This document shows, in pieces, positions 1 to 7,168 of a stretch of DNA of 9,825 bases (position 1 is the stretch's first letter; each line of letters starts with the position of its first letter). The position numbers and the translations under genes are program-made. The DNA lies in NCBI GenBank assembly GCA_937952285.1, contig CALFZE010000001.1, positions 1 to 9,825 on the forward strand. Reading direction: 5' to 3'. The notes beneath the pieces were generated by a model, which saw only the letters and a program-made list of their open reading frames with translations, was not told the DNA's origin and did not search any database. This DNA is from UBA2428 sp002343545. Lineage in GTDB: Bacteria > Bdellovibrionota > UBA2428.

Positions 1-483
1 TCGATCGCGCCGAGAGCGGCGGCCTGGGCGATGGGGGCGCCCTTGGCGATGGGCCACGAGCCACTCACGGTTGATCGTTTCCGCGACGTCGGCGCCCACC
101 CCCAGCACAACCTCGATGCCGGCTTGGCGCAGGATCTGGATTCCTCGACCGGCGACCTTCGGAAAGGGGTCCTCGAGCGCCACGAGGACGCGCGCGACGC
201 CCGCTTCGATGAGGGCCTGCGTGCAGGGCGGCGTCCGGCCGTAGTGGCAACAGGGCTCGAGGGTCACCGCCACGGTCGCGCCCTTAAGCGGGATCCCCTG
301 CTTGCGGGCCAGCTCCATCGCTTCGATTTCGGCGTGCGGGGCGCCGGCCTTCTGGTGGTGCCCCAAAACGACGCGCCCGTCCTTCGCGAGGATCGCGCAA
401 CCCACGCGGGGGTTGGGACGAACGAGTCGGGTCGAAGCACGCGCTTCGTTCAGCGCGAGCCGCATGAGATCGGCGTCGGTCAT
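1..483 (-). CDS. ribD: RibD, N-terminal deaminase part (truncated by the window edge)
   Basis: Diaminohydroxyphosphoribosylaminopyrimidine deaminase, usually fused to a 5-amino-6-(5-phosphoribosylamino)uracil reductase, acting in early riboflavin synthesis in the cytosol. Reading starts at the ATG at 483-481. The cytidine-deaminase-type zinc site is visible: HAE at residues 50-52, then PCCHYGRTPPC at 77-87 with Cys78/Cys87 as zinc-ligand candidates. The substrate-binding RPNPRVGCA stretch lies at 22-30. The start codon overlaps the nrdR stop in an ATGA, so translation is probably coupled; nrdR-ribD is a common bacterial gene pair. The end of the gene lies outside the window. In the last 48 bases (positions 48-1) the frame turns into an Arg-rich string unlike RibD, suggesting an indel near position 48 (see findings). 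The family call is firm for residues 1-145. Confidence 0.93.
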   Translation of the reverse strand, partial: MTDADLMRLALNEARASTRLVRPNPRVGCAILAKDGRVVLGHHQKAGAPHAEIEAMELARKQGIPLKGATVAVTLEPCCHYGRTPPCTQALIEAGVARVLVALEDPFPKVAGRGIQILRQAGIEVVLGVGADVAETINREWLVAHRQGRPHRPGRRSRRDR

Positions 484-953
484 GGGTTCGAAGGCGTCTC
501 CCCGTCGCGCAGGAGGCTATTCATTTCGGCCATGAGCTCACCCACATCCCGGAAGCGGCGGTAAACCGAGGCGTAGCGCACGTACGCGATCTCATCGAGC
601 TCGCGCAGGGCTTTCATGATGTAGGCCCCGATCTCGGCGCTCGACACCGTGTCGCGGCCTTCCTCGATCAACTTCCACTCGATGTCGGCCACGACCTTCT
701 CGAAGGCCGAGGGCGGCACCGGGCGCTTGCCGCAGGCCACCTGCAACGAGTGCAAAAGCTTCGCGCGATCAAAGGGAGCGTAGGTCAGGTTGCGCTTGAT
801 GACGAGCGTGTTGAGCTCTTCCACCCGCTCGAGCGTGCGCCAACGACGCGAGCACTTGAGGCACTCGCGACGGCGGCGGATGCTGCGGCCTTCCGAATCG
901 GGCCGCGAATCGAGAACCTTCGTATCGGCGAAGCTGCAATAAGGACAGTTCAT
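480..953 (-). CDS. nrdR: Transcriptional repressor NrdR
   Basis: A 157-residue protein of normal family length. NrdR represses ribonucleotide reductase genes after sensing ATP/dATP. The N-terminal zinc ribbon has Cys3, Cys6, Cys31 and Cys34, with the family signature LDSRP at 14-18 and a run of arginines before the second Cys pair. An ATP-cone follows, with VIKRN...PFDRAKLL from about residue 51 and GKRPVPPSAFE after it. I chose the ATG at 953-951 rather than an upstream in-frame start, because MNCPYC is the canonical NrdR start and the ATG overlaps the glyA stop as ATGA. The 3' end overlaps ribD in the same way. The segment after the second Cys pair reads SRRWRTLERVE where most NrdR proteins have a KRFTTYERVE-like run, a mild divergence. 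I saw no NrdR box in this window, so its targets lie elsewhere. Confidence 0.96.
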   Translation of the reverse strand: MNCPYCSFADTKVLDSRPDSEGRSIRRRRECLKCSRRWRTLERVEELNTLVIKRNLTYAPFDRAKLLHSLQVACGKRPVPPSAFEKVVADIEWKLIEEGRDTVSSAEIGAYIMKALRELDEIAYVRYASVYRRFRDVGELMAEMNSLLRDGETPSNP

Positions 954-2230
954 CGGTACGACTCGGGGTAGATTTCGAAGCCTTCGCAAAGCGCGGCGAC
1001 CTTGCGGCGGACCTCGCCGAGCTTGGCGGCGTCGGCGCGGACCGTGATCGTTTCGTCGATCAGCGCGGCGATGCGATCCATCTCGCCGCCGCCCATTCCG
1101 CGCGTCGTGATCGCGGCGGTACCCAGGCGCACGCCGCTCGTCACGAACGGCGAGGCCTTATCGAAGGGAATCGTGTTGCGGTTGGCGTTGATGCCCGCGG
1201 CGTCGAGCGCGACTTCGGCTTCGCGGCCCGTCACCCCCTTGTTCGTGAGGTCCACGACGAAGAGGTGGTTATCGGTGCCGCCCGAAACGATGCGGTAGCC
1301 CTTCGCGGCCAAGGCCGAAGCCAGACGCGACGAGTTCTCGATGACTTTCTGCGCGTAACCCGAGAAGGAAGGATCGAGCGCTTCGCCGAACATGACGGCC
1401 TTGCCCGCGATGACGTGCATGAGCGGACCGCCCTGCAATCCCGGAAAGACGGCCGAATCGATCTTCTTGGCGAAGTCTTCGTGGCACATGATGAAACCCG
1501 AACGCGGCCCGCGCAGGGTCTTGTGCGTCGTCGACGTCACGATGTGCGCGTGCGGGAACGGGCTCGGATGACGACGGCCCGCGACGAGGCCCGAGATGTG
1601 GGCCATGTCGACCATCAAAATCGCCCCGACCTCATCGGCGATCGCACGGAAGGCCTTGAAGTCGACCGTACGGGAGTAGCTCGAGTAGCCGGCGATGAGG
1701 AGCTTCGGCTTTTCCTTGAGGCAGAGCTCGCGGACCTGATCCATGTCGAGGCGCTCGTCCTCGGCGCGTACGCCGTAGGGAACGACCTTGAACCACTTGC
1801 CCGACAAGTTGACCGGGCTACCGTGCGTGAGGTGTCCGCCGTGCGGAAGGCTGCAAGCGACGATCGTGTCGCCCGGATTCAGGAGCGCGAGGAAAACGGC
1901 CTGGTTGGCCTGCGCGCCGCTATGGCTTTGCACGTTGACGTGGGGAACGAAGCCGTCCACCGAGAAGAGCTTCTTCGCGCGCTCGCGGGCGAGGTTCTCG
2001 ACGACGTCGACCCATTCGCAACCGCCGTAGTAACGCTTTCCCGGGTAGCCTTCGGCGTACTTGTTCGTGAGGATCGAGCCCATGGCCTGGAGAACGGCGC
2101 GGCTCGTGTAGTTCTCGCTGGCGATCATCTCGAGGTGATGGGCCTGCCGGCCGTGTTCTTTGTCGAAAGCCGCGACGAGCTCCGGGTCTCTTTCCTTGAG
2201 TTCGGCATGAAAGAGTTCTCGGGGGGTCAC
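950..2230 (-). CDS. glyA: Serine hydroxymethyltransferase
   Basis: PLP enzyme converting serine and tetrahydrofolate to glycine and 5,10-methylene-tetrahydrofolate, the main one-carbon source; cytosolic. The 426-residue length fits bacterial GlyA. Visible motifs: ASENYTS at 37-43, NKYAEGYPGKRYYGG at 56-70, HSGAQAN at 103-109, HGGHLTHGSPVN at 130-141, VDMAHISGLVAG at 207-218, and the PLP-lysine segment STTHKTLRGPRSG at 233-245 with Lys237 as the Schiff-base lysine. The start is GTG (2230-2228), preceded by a good AAAGGAG Shine-Dalgarno with a five-base spacer. A 72-base gap with two hairpins separates it from rpiB upstream. Its stop overlaps the nrdR start (ATGA). GlyA supplies methylene-THF for thymidylate, so its place beside the dNTP regulator nrdR makes sense (inference). 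Confidence 0.97.
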   Translation of the reverse strand: MTPRELFHAELKERDPELVAAFDKEHGRQAHHLEMIASENYTSRAVLQAMGSILTNKYAEGYPGKRYYGGCEWVDVVENLARERAKKLFSVDGFVPHVNVQSHSGAQANQAVFLALLNPGDTIVACSLPHGGHLTHGSPVNLSGKWFKVVPYGVRAEDERLDMDQVRELCLKEKPKLLIAGYSSYSRTVDFKAFRAIADEVGAILMVDMAHISGLVAGRRHPSPFPHAHIVTSTTHKTLRGPRSGFIMCHEDFAKKIDSAVFPGLQGGPLMHVIAGKAVMFGEALDPSFSGYAQKVIENSSRLASALAAKGYRIVSGGTDNHLFVVDLTNKGVTGREAEVALDAAGINANRNTIPFDKASPFVTSGVRLGTAAITTRGMGGGEMDRIAALIDETITVRADAAKLGEVRRKVAALCEGFEIYPESYR

Positions 2231-2235
2231 GGGCT

Positions 2236-2242
2236 CTCCTTT
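2236..2242 (-). promoter_or_regulatory. Shine-Dalgarno for the glyA GTG start
   Basis: The minus strand reads AAAGGAG five bases before GTG at 2230-2228. This supports the non-ATG start. The site directly follows the GC-rich hairpin at 2246-2260. Confidence 0.7.
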
Positions 2243-2245
2243 CGC

Positions 2246-2260
2246 GGGGCCGCCGGCCCC
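2246..2260 (-). promoter_or_regulatory. GC-only stem-loop just upstream of the glyA ribosome-binding site
   Basis: GGGGCC pairs with GGCCCC across a three-base loop: six G:C pairs. It ends three bases before the AAAGGAG site, so it may influence ribosome access to glyA or protect the RNA 5' end after processing. No T tract follows, so it is not a simple terminator. Function is inferred only. Confidence 0.35.
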
Positions 2261-2274
2261 TCTGTGTTCAAAGC

Positions 2275-2300
2275 CGCTTCGCCGAGCATCGGCGAAAGCG
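2275..2300 (-). promoter_or_regulatory. Stem-loop immediately after rpiB
   Basis: TTCGCCGA pairs with TCGGCGAA around a three-base loop (2278-2285 with 2289-2296). Three more pairs follow beyond a one-base bulge. It lies two bases past the rpiB stop. Only three T residues occur soon after it on the transcript, so it would be at best a weak terminator, and is more likely an attenuator or RNA-stability element between rpiB and glyA. Confidence 0.4.
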
Positions 2301-2302
2301 CG

Positions 2303-2773
2303 CTAGACCCCCGAATCGGGGATCTCGTCCAATAAGTTCACTCTGTCCTCGTGCCGACCTCCTTCGAAGTCGCTCACGAGCCAGGCGTCCACGATGCGGC
2401 GAGCTTCCTCGCCGTCAAGCAGACGAGCGCCCAGACACAAAACATTCGAAGCATTGTGCTCACGTGAGAGGCGCGCCACGTCCTCGCGAAGGGCCAGGAC
2501 CGCGCGAATGCCGCGAACGCGGTTCGCCGCGATCGAGACGCCCACGCCGGAACCGCACACCAAGATCCCGCACGGACGCAGGCGCTGTTCGGCGTTCGTG
2601 TTCTCGACGATCGCCTTCGCCACGGCGAATCCGTAGATCGGATAATGGACAGACTGCGGCGCATGCGTTCCCATGTCTTCGATCACATAGGAACGGGTTT
2701 CCAGGTAAGTCTTGAGAAATTCCTTCAGATCGAAACCGGCGTGGTCGGATCCGATCCAGATTTTCTTTTCCAT
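2303..2773 (-). CDS. rpiB: Ribose 5-phosphate isomerase B (RpiB/LacAB family)
   Basis: Interconverts ribose 5-phosphate and ribulose 5-phosphate in the pentose phosphate pathway; cytosolic. The 156 residues match the RpiB family length. Family marks: GSDHAG at 8-13 with Asp10/His11, the phosphate-binding CGSGVGVSIAANR run at 73-85 with the catalytic-type Cys73, REHNASNVLCLGAR at 104-117 with His106, and GGRHEDRV at 138-145. The conserved Cys supports RpiB over unrelated sugar isomerases. A strong AGGAGGAG lies nine bases before the ATG at 2773-2771 and overlaps the end of fabF. In many related genomes rpiB sits directly before glyA, as here. Ribose 5-phosphate feeds nucleotide and riboflavin precursors, consistent with the downstream nrdR and ribD (inference). 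Confidence 0.95.
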   Translation of the reverse strand: MEKKIWIGSDHAGFDLKEFLKTYLETRSYVIEDMGTHAPQSVHYPIYGFAVAKAIVENTNAEQRLRPCGILVCGSGVGVSIAANRVRGIRAVLALREDVARLSREHNASNVLCLGARLLDGEEARRIVDAWLVSDFEGGRHEDRVNLLDEIPDSGV

Positions 2774-2782
2774 CTGGATCTT

Positions 2783-2790
2783 CTCCTCCT
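2783..2790 (-). promoter_or_regulatory. Shine-Dalgarno of rpiB overlapping the fabF stop codon
   Basis: The minus strand reads TAGGAGGAG, in which the TAG is the fabF stop (2791-2789) and AGGAGGAG is the ribosome-binding site of rpiB, nine bases before its ATG. A ribosome terminating on fabF would sit on the site, favouring coupled or re-initiating translation. Confidence 0.75.
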
Positions 2791-4054
2791 AACCCAGTTT
2801 CTTCAGGAGGAGCGAAGCGTTCGTTCCCCCGAATCCGAAGCTATTCGAAAGCGCCGCCCGGATGGGACGCTTTACCGCGTTGAGCGGCGTGTAATTCAAG
2901 CGACAGGCCGGATCCTGCTGCTCAAGGTTGATGGTCGGAGGACACACGCCATGGTGAATGGCGAGCGTCGTGATGAGCGCTTCGAGCGCGCCCGCCCCGC
3001 CGAGCAGATGCCCCGTCATCGACTTCGTCGACACGCAGTTTAACGAAGCCGCGTGGGCCCCGAACACGGATTCGATCGCCTGGCTCTCGGCGATGTCGCC
3101 GGCCGAGGTCGAAGTTCCGTGCATGTTGACGTGATCAATCTGCGAGGAGTCGAGGCCGGCGTCCTCGAGCGCGAGTCGCATGCAGCGAGCCGCTCCCTCG
3201 CCGTTCTCGCTCGGAGTCGTCATGTGGTAGGCGTCGGAGTTGAGTCCGTAACCGCCGATCTCACCCAGGATCGTGGCGCCACGCCGTTCGGCGTTCTCGA
3301 GCGACTCCAGGATGAGCACCGCGGCGCCCTCGCCCATGACGAAGCCGTCGCGATCCATATCGAAGGGACGCGAGGCGCGCTCGGGCTCTTCGTTGCGCGT
3401 GGACAGGGCCTTCATCGCGGCGAAACCCGCGATGCCGAGCAGCGAGACGGTCGCTTCCGCGCCCCCCGCCACGACGGCTTCGGCGTCGCCGCGCTCGATG
3501 AGCCGCGCGCCCTCGCCGATGGCGTGGGCCGAGCTCGAGCAAGCCGACACGACGCAATGGTTCGCGCCGCGGAAACCCTTCAAGATACTGACTTGCCCCG
3601 CGAGCAGGTTCGGAATCGTCGCGGGGATGAAGAAAGGCGACACGCGATCGGACCGTTCCCGAGCGATCTCATGCTGCGCTTCGATGAGCGGAAGCCCGCC
3701 CATTCCGCTCGAAAGCAGAACGGCGATGCTCTCGGCCGGCGTGTTGGAAACATCGAGCTTGGCGCGCTCGATCGCTTGCAGCGCGGCGGCCGTGCCGAGC
3801 TGGATGAAGCGATCCATGCGACGGAGATCCTTCTTGGGAACGTACGTCGCGGGATCGAAGCCCTTTACCTCGCAGGCAAAGCGCACATCCAACTTGGAGG
3901 CGTCGAAGTGAGTGATGGGAGCGGCCCCGGAACGGCCTTCGACGAGGCCGTTCCAGGTGGATTCGGGATCGTGGCCCAGAGGTGAAACGCAGCCGAGCCC
4001 CGTCACGACGACGCGACGACCGGAGTTTGCGAGTGTCCTCTTTGGCGACTTCAA
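2789..4054 (-). CDS. fabF: Beta-ketoacyl-ACP synthase II
   Basis: Elongating condensing enzyme of type II fatty-acid synthesis: joins acyl groups to malonyl-ACP with CO2 loss. 421 residues, thiolase fold. The start of the domain, RRVVVTGLGCVSPLG, lies at 13-27. The nucleophile is Cys172 in SACSSSAHAIG; the other catalytic residues are His312 in MHGTSTSAGD, Lys344 in STKSMTGH and His349. The glycine-rich end SNSFGFGGTNAS is at 403-414. A Cys-His-His triad with the Lys marks an elongating KAS I/II rather than FabH. Position next to acpP favours FabF over FabB. The start is TTG at 4054-4052, with AAGGA five bases upstream; I see no ATG or GTG between it and the conserved domain. Active-site flanks (ACSSS rather than ACATG; HGTSTSAGD rather than HGTSTPLGD) are a known type of variation. 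Confidence 0.96.
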   Translation of the reverse strand: MKSPKRTLANSGRRVVVTGLGCVSPLGHDPESTWNGLVEGRSGAAPITHFDASKLDVRFACEVKGFDPATYVPKKDLRRMDRFIQLGTAAALQAIERAKLDVSNTPAESIAVLLSSGMGGLPLIEAQHEIARERSDRVSPFFIPATIPNLLAGQVSILKGFRGANHCVVSACSSSAHAIGEGARLIERGDAEAVVAGGAEATVSLLGIAGFAAMKALSTRNEEPERASRPFDMDRDGFVMGEGAAVLILESLENAERRGATILGEIGGYGLNSDAYHMTTPSENGEGAARCMRLALEDAGLDSSQIDHVNMHGTSTSAGDIAESQAIESVFGAHAASLNCVSTKSMTGHLLGGAGALEALITTLAIHHGVCPPTINLEQQDPACRLNYTPLNAVKRPIRAALSNSFGFGGTNASLLLKKLG

Positions 4055-4059
4055 AACGA

Positions 4060-4064
4060 TCCTT
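4060..4064 (-). promoter_or_regulatory. Shine-Dalgarno for the fabF TTG start
   Basis: AAGGA on the minus strand, five bases before TTG (4054-4052). It decides the start in the absence of an ATG or GTG upstream of the conserved N-terminal strand. Confidence 0.6.
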
Positions 4065-4085
4065 CCCCGTCCCTCTACGAGAGAA

Positions 4086-4328
4086 CTAGTTCGAAGCCTT
4101 CGTGCGAGCTTGCACGTAGTTGATCACGTCGCCGACCGACTTGATCTTCTCAGCGTCTTCGTCGGGGATCTCGAGATCGAACTCTTCTTCCATCGTCATG
4201 ACGAGCTCGACGATGTCGAGGCTGTCGGCGCCGAGGTCATCCACGAAGGATGCATCCGGCGTGACGCTCTCGGCGTCCACATTGAGTTGTTCGACGATGA
4301 TGTTTTTAACGCGTTCTTCAACGTTCAT
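4086..4328 (-). CDS. acpP: Acyl carrier protein
   Basis: Small acidic carrier that holds growing acyl chains on a 4'-phosphopantetheine arm. 80 residues, standard length. The attachment serine is Ser36 in the invariant GADSLD motif (33-38). The flanking helices are acidic, with MEEEFDLEIPDEDAEKI at about 46-62, the recognition helix region for fab enzymes. ATG at 4328-4326 has AGAGGA nine bases upstream. It lies between fabG (37-base gap) and fabF (31-base gap), the usual order fabG-acpP-fabF. The short gaps here are larger than elsewhere in the cluster, as expected for a gene needing high expression (inference). Confidence 0.98.
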   Translation of the reverse strand: MNVEERVKNIIVEQLNVDAESVTPDASFVDDLGADSLDIVELVMTMEEEFDLEIPDEDAEKIKSVGDVINYVQARTKASN

Positions 4329-4344
4329 ATTCTTTATTCCTCTT

Positions 4345-4359
4345 AACGGTTTAGCCGTT
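4345..4359 (-). other. Small inverted repeat between fabG and acpP
   Basis: AACGG and CCGTT flank a five-base loop, giving a five-pair stem just before the acpP ribosome-binding site. It is short and may be chance. If real it could be an RNA processing or stability element that sets acpP expression apart from its neighbours. Confidence 0.25.
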
Positions 4360-4365
4360 GCTACC

Positions 4366-5160
4366 TTACATATACAGGCCGCCGTTGATACTCAAGACGT
4401 GCCCCGTCACATACTTCGATGCGTCGGAAAGCAAAAACAGCGTTCCGTTCGCGATGTCGTCGGGGGAGCCAAAAGCCTTCAGCGGGATGGCCTGTTTATA
4501 CTCTGCTTGGGTGGACTCGGGCATGCGGTTGGTCATGTCCGTCTCGATGAAGCCCGGAGCGACGGCATTGACGCGGATGCTCCGCGGCGCGAATTCTTTC
4601 GCGAGGGCCTTCGTGAGGCCGATGAGCCCGGCCTTCGAGGCCGCGTAGGCGGCCTGTCCCGGATTTCCCATCAAACCGACGACCGAGCTCATGTTCACGA
4701 TCGAAGCGTGACCGGATTTTGATAAAGGGCGAAAAGCCGCCTTCGACAACAAGAAGGCGCCGCGCAAATTCGTATCGAGGGTACGATCCCAATCTTCGAT
4801 CTTCGTACGCATCGCGAGCTGGTCGACCGCCAGGCCACCGTTGTTCACGATGCCGTTCAGGCCGCCGAAGGTCTTCGTCATCTGCTCGAGGGCCGCGTCG
4901 ATGTCGGCTTCGAAGTTCACGTCGAGCTTGAGGCTGAGCGCCCGGCCACCCGCCGCTTCGATCGCGCGGCAGACTTCCGCGGCCCGACCTTCACTCTCGG
5001 CCGAACCAGTGTGGCCAACTCCGACCCAAGCGCGCTCGGCGCCCAGGCGAAGGCAAATCGCGCGGCCGATGCCGCGCCCGCCGCCCGTCACGAGGACGGA
5101 GCGATTTTCGAGACCGAAGCGGGGCATCGCGCCCGCGTTATCAGAGACGTTCGCCGTCAT
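4366..5160 (-). CDS. fabG: 3-oxoacyl-ACP reductase (SDR family)
   Basis: Reduces 3-oxoacyl-ACP to 3-hydroxyacyl-ACP, normally with NADPH. 264 residues, classical short-chain dehydrogenase. Cofactor motif TGGGRGIG at 25-32; NNGG at 106-109 (usually NNAG); Asn131; catalytic Ser159 in NMSSVVG; Tyr172 and Lys176 in YAASK. The VNAVAPGFIETDMT segment at 197-210 is typical of FabG. The ATG at 5160-5158 is chosen because GGAGGA lies eight bases before it; a later Met (residue 12) has no such site. This start gives an N-terminal extension of about 11 residues compared with many FabG proteins and a 20-base overlap with the end of fabD. Placement between fabD and acpP supports FabG over a general SDR oxidoreductase. 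Confidence 0.95.
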   Translation of the reverse strand: MTANVSDNAGAMPRFGLENRSVLVTGGGRGIGRAICLRLGAERAWVGVGHTGSAESEGRAAEVCRAIEAAGGRALSLKLDVNFEADIDAALEQMTKTFGGLNGIVNNGGLAVDQLAMRTKIEDWDRTLDTNLRGAFLLSKAAFRPLSKSGHASIVNMSSVVGLMGNPGQAAYAASKAGLIGLTKALAKEFAPRSIRVNAVAPGFIETDMTNRMPESTQAEYKQAIPLKAFGSPDDIANGTLFLLSDASKYVTGHVLSINGGLYM

Positions 5161-6127
5161 TTCGGAATTCCTCCAGAGAATCGATTCCCTTGGCCGCGAG
5201 CACGCGGCCCTCCCAGTTCACCCGCTTCACGAGGCCCGACAAGACCTTGCCCGGACCGATCTCGAGTGCTTCCACGAGTCCCATCGCGAGGGCCGATTCC
5301 ACGCTCTCGACCCAACGGACGGAGCCATGGATCTGCGAACACAAACGTTCCACGACGCCGTCCGAATCTCCGAGGGAATGGATGCGCGCGTCGACGTTCG
5401 CGACGTAGCGTTTTTCCGGGCGTGCCTGCCACGCGGCCGCCTCGAGATCCGGACGCAAGCCATCGGCGGCCGGCTTCATGAGCGACGAATGGAAAGGCGC
5501 CGACACCGGAAGCGCGACGTACTTGCGCACGCCGAAACGCGCGTCGGCCGAAAGCTCCTCGGCCACGGCCAGCGCCGCCATGTGACCCGCGACGACGATC
5601 TGCTCGGGCGAGTTGATGTTCGCGAGCTCGATCACGCGACCCGAGCGTTTCGCGGCTTCCGCGCAGAGCTCGCGAGCGAGCGGCGTGCCATTGCTGCGCG
5701 GCTTGAATACGAGCGCGGCCATGCCGCCCTGCCCGGCCGGCACCGCGGCCTGCATGAGCTGGCCGCGCCGGCGAACGAGACCGGCCGCCACGCCGAGCGG
5801 CAGCGCGCCGGCCGCGACGAGCGCGGAATATTCGCCGAGGGAGTGTCCCGCGAAGAGCGCATCTTTGTTCGCGGCCAAGTCGCGCAGCGCCGTATTTTCT
5901 TCGAGCGCGCGGAAAATCGCGATCGTCGCGGTCAGGATGGCGGGTTGCGTGAACTCCGTTTGCTTGAGCTCGGTTTCGTCGCCTTCGAAGATAATCTTCT
6001 TCAGGCTCAAGCCCGAGCCGTCCGAAGCTTCCTCGAACGCGAGTCGCGCCACGGGAAAGCTTTCGAACCAATCCTTGGCCATGCCCGGATACTGGGAGCC
6101 TTGGCCCGGGAACATTAGTAATTTCAT
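5141..6127 (-). CDS. fabD: Malonyl-CoA:ACP transacylase
   Basis: Transfers malonyl from CoA to ACP, providing the extender unit for FabH and FabF. 328 residues, slightly longer than typical (about 310). Conserved parts: FPGQGSQYPGM at 6-16, GHSLGEYSALVAAG at 94-107 with nucleophile Ser96, the RRRGQLMQ stretch at 119-126 carrying the carboxylate-binding arginine, and PVSAPFHSSLM at 207-217 with catalytic His213. GPGKVLSGLVKR near the C-terminus is also typical. The ATG at 6127-6125 overlaps the fabH stop as ATGA, and I see no clear Shine-Dalgarno, so translation probably depends on coupling to fabH. Its 3' end overlaps fabG by 20 bases. Confidence 0.96.
   Translation of the reverse strand: MKLLMFPGQGSQYPGMAKDWFESFPVARLAFEEASDGSGLSLKKIIFEGDETELKQTEFTQPAILTATIAIFRALEENTALRDLAANKDALFAGHSLGEYSALVAAGALPLGVAAGLVRRRGQLMQAAVPAGQGGMAALVFKPRSNGTPLARELCAEAAKRSGRVIELANINSPEQIVVAGHMAALAVAEELSADARFGVRKYVALPVSAPFHSSLMKPAADGLRPDLEAAAWQARPEKRYVANVDARIHSLGDSDGVVERLCSQIHGSVRWVESVESALAMGLVEALEIGPGKVLSGLVKRVNWEGRVLAAKGIDSLEEFRNDGERL
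5169..5174 (-). promoter_or_regulatory. Shine-Dalgarno of fabG inside the fabD coding end
   Basis: GGAGGA on the minus strand, eight bases before ATG 5160-5158. It decides the longer fabG start over the internal Met at 5127, which lacks any such site. Confidence 0.75.
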
Positions 6128-7161
6128 GTCGCGTCGGTTCCCCAGCGCAGAAGCATCGCGCCGTAAGTAAAGCCGCCGCCGAAAACGTCGAGCAAAACGA
6201 GATCACCCTTTTTGAGCATCCCGCCCCTCTGCATTTCGGCGAGGGCGACGGCGACCGTACCGGCCGAGGTATTGCCCCAACGATCGACGTTCACGTAGAC
6301 GCGATCCATTGGCATCTCGGCCATGCGGGCGACCATCTCGATAATTCGAAGATTGGCTTGGTGGGGCACGAACCAGCGCACGTCGCGCGTGGTGTAGCCC
6401 GAATCCGCCAGCACTTCGTGCGCCTTCTGCGCCATGTGCTTGCAGGCCAGTTTGAAGACTTCTTGACCGTTCATACTGATGACCGGTCGTTTCTTACGGG
6501 ACTCGAACTCGGCCGAAGTGAAAGGAGCGGCGCTGCCGCCACCTTCCACCGCAAGGAAGTGATCGAAGTCGGCGAGCGTGCCGAAGCGAGCCCCCAAAAT
6601 CACCGGGGCCGTCGATGCATCGGCCTCTTCCACGGCTTCGAGCACGGAAGCCCCCACGCCGTCACCGAAGAGGATGCACGTCGTGCGGTCCGTCCAATCG
6701 ATAATACTGGAGAAGATATCGCCGCCAACGACGAGCACTTTCTTGTGCAGGCCCGAGCGAATGAAGTTGTTCGCGACGTGTAGACCCGCCAGGTAACCCG
6801 AACAAGCCGCGTTCAGGTCGGCCGTGAAAACATCGACGGCTACGCGACCACGGAGATGTCCGAGAATGCGGGAAGCCGAAATCGGCATCCAGGTATCGGG
6901 AGTAGCGGTGCAACAGATAACGGCGTCGAGCTCTTCGGCTTTGATGCCGGCTTTGTCGAGCGCCTCTTGGGCGGCCTGGGCTCCGAGAAGCGACAGGCTC
7001 TCACCCTTCTCACGGTCGAGCAAACGCCGTTCGCGAATGCCCGTGCGAGTACGAATCCATTCGTCGTTGGTGTCGACGAACTTAGCGAGATCTTCGTTGG
7101 TCAGGACCTTGGAAGGTATCCCAAGGCCCGTACCGCGAAGGGCCGCATGAAAGGAAGCCAT
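6124..7161 (-). CDS. fabH: Beta-ketoacyl-ACP synthase III
   Basis: Initiating condensing enzyme: joins an acyl-CoA starter (acetyl or branched) to malonyl-ACP. 345 residues. Motifs: TNDEWIRTRTGIRERR at 31-46, catalytic Cys120 in NAACSGYLAGL, GDGVGASVLE at 166-175, His267 in VPHQANLRII and Asn297 in DRWGNTSAGT. Cys-His-Asn instead of Cys-His-His distinguishes FabH from FabF. The chosen ATG (7161-7159) is 21 bases after rpmF; no convincing Shine-Dalgarno precedes it, but a six-pair stem-loop does. The stop overlaps the fabD start. plsX, usually between rpmF and fabH, is not here. Starter preference cannot be told from sequence by eye. Confidence 0.95.
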   Translation of the reverse strand: MASFHAALRGTGLGIPSKVLTNEDLAKFVDTNDEWIRTRTGIRERRLLDREKGESLSLLGAQAAQEALDKAGIKAEELDAVICCTATPDTWMPISASRILGHLRGRVAVDVFTADLNAACSGYLAGLHVANNFIRSGLHKKVLVVGGDIFSSIIDWTDRTTCILFGDGVGASVLEAVEEADASTAPVILGARFGTLADFDHFLAVEGGGSAAPFTSAEFESRKKRPVISMNGQEVFKLACKHMAQKAHEVLADSGYTTRDVRWFVPHQANLRIIEMVARMAEMPMDRVYVNVDRWGNTSAGTVAVALAEMQRGGMLKKGDLVLLDVFGGGFTYGAMLLRWGTDAT

Positions 7162-7168
7162 GCAGGGG

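Noticed and set aside
2231..2302. A glycine or tetrahydrofolate riboswitch before glyA
   Set aside because: The gap is only 72 bases and has two simple hairpins without the known conserved core elements.
1265..2335. A 356-residue open frame on the plus strand opposite glyA
   Set aside because: It is a GC-rich antisense shadow of a well-conserved glyA frame. The translation shows no family motif and is rich in Arg, Ala and Glu.
3053..3985. A 310-residue open frame on the plus strand opposite fabF
   Set aside because: Antisense shadow of fabF; no recognisable domain.
4841..6118. A 425-residue open frame on the plus strand opposite fabD and fabG
   Set aside because: Antisense shadow in high-GC DNA; fabD and fabG on the other strand keep all catalytic motifs, and this translation is low in complexity and matches nothing I know.
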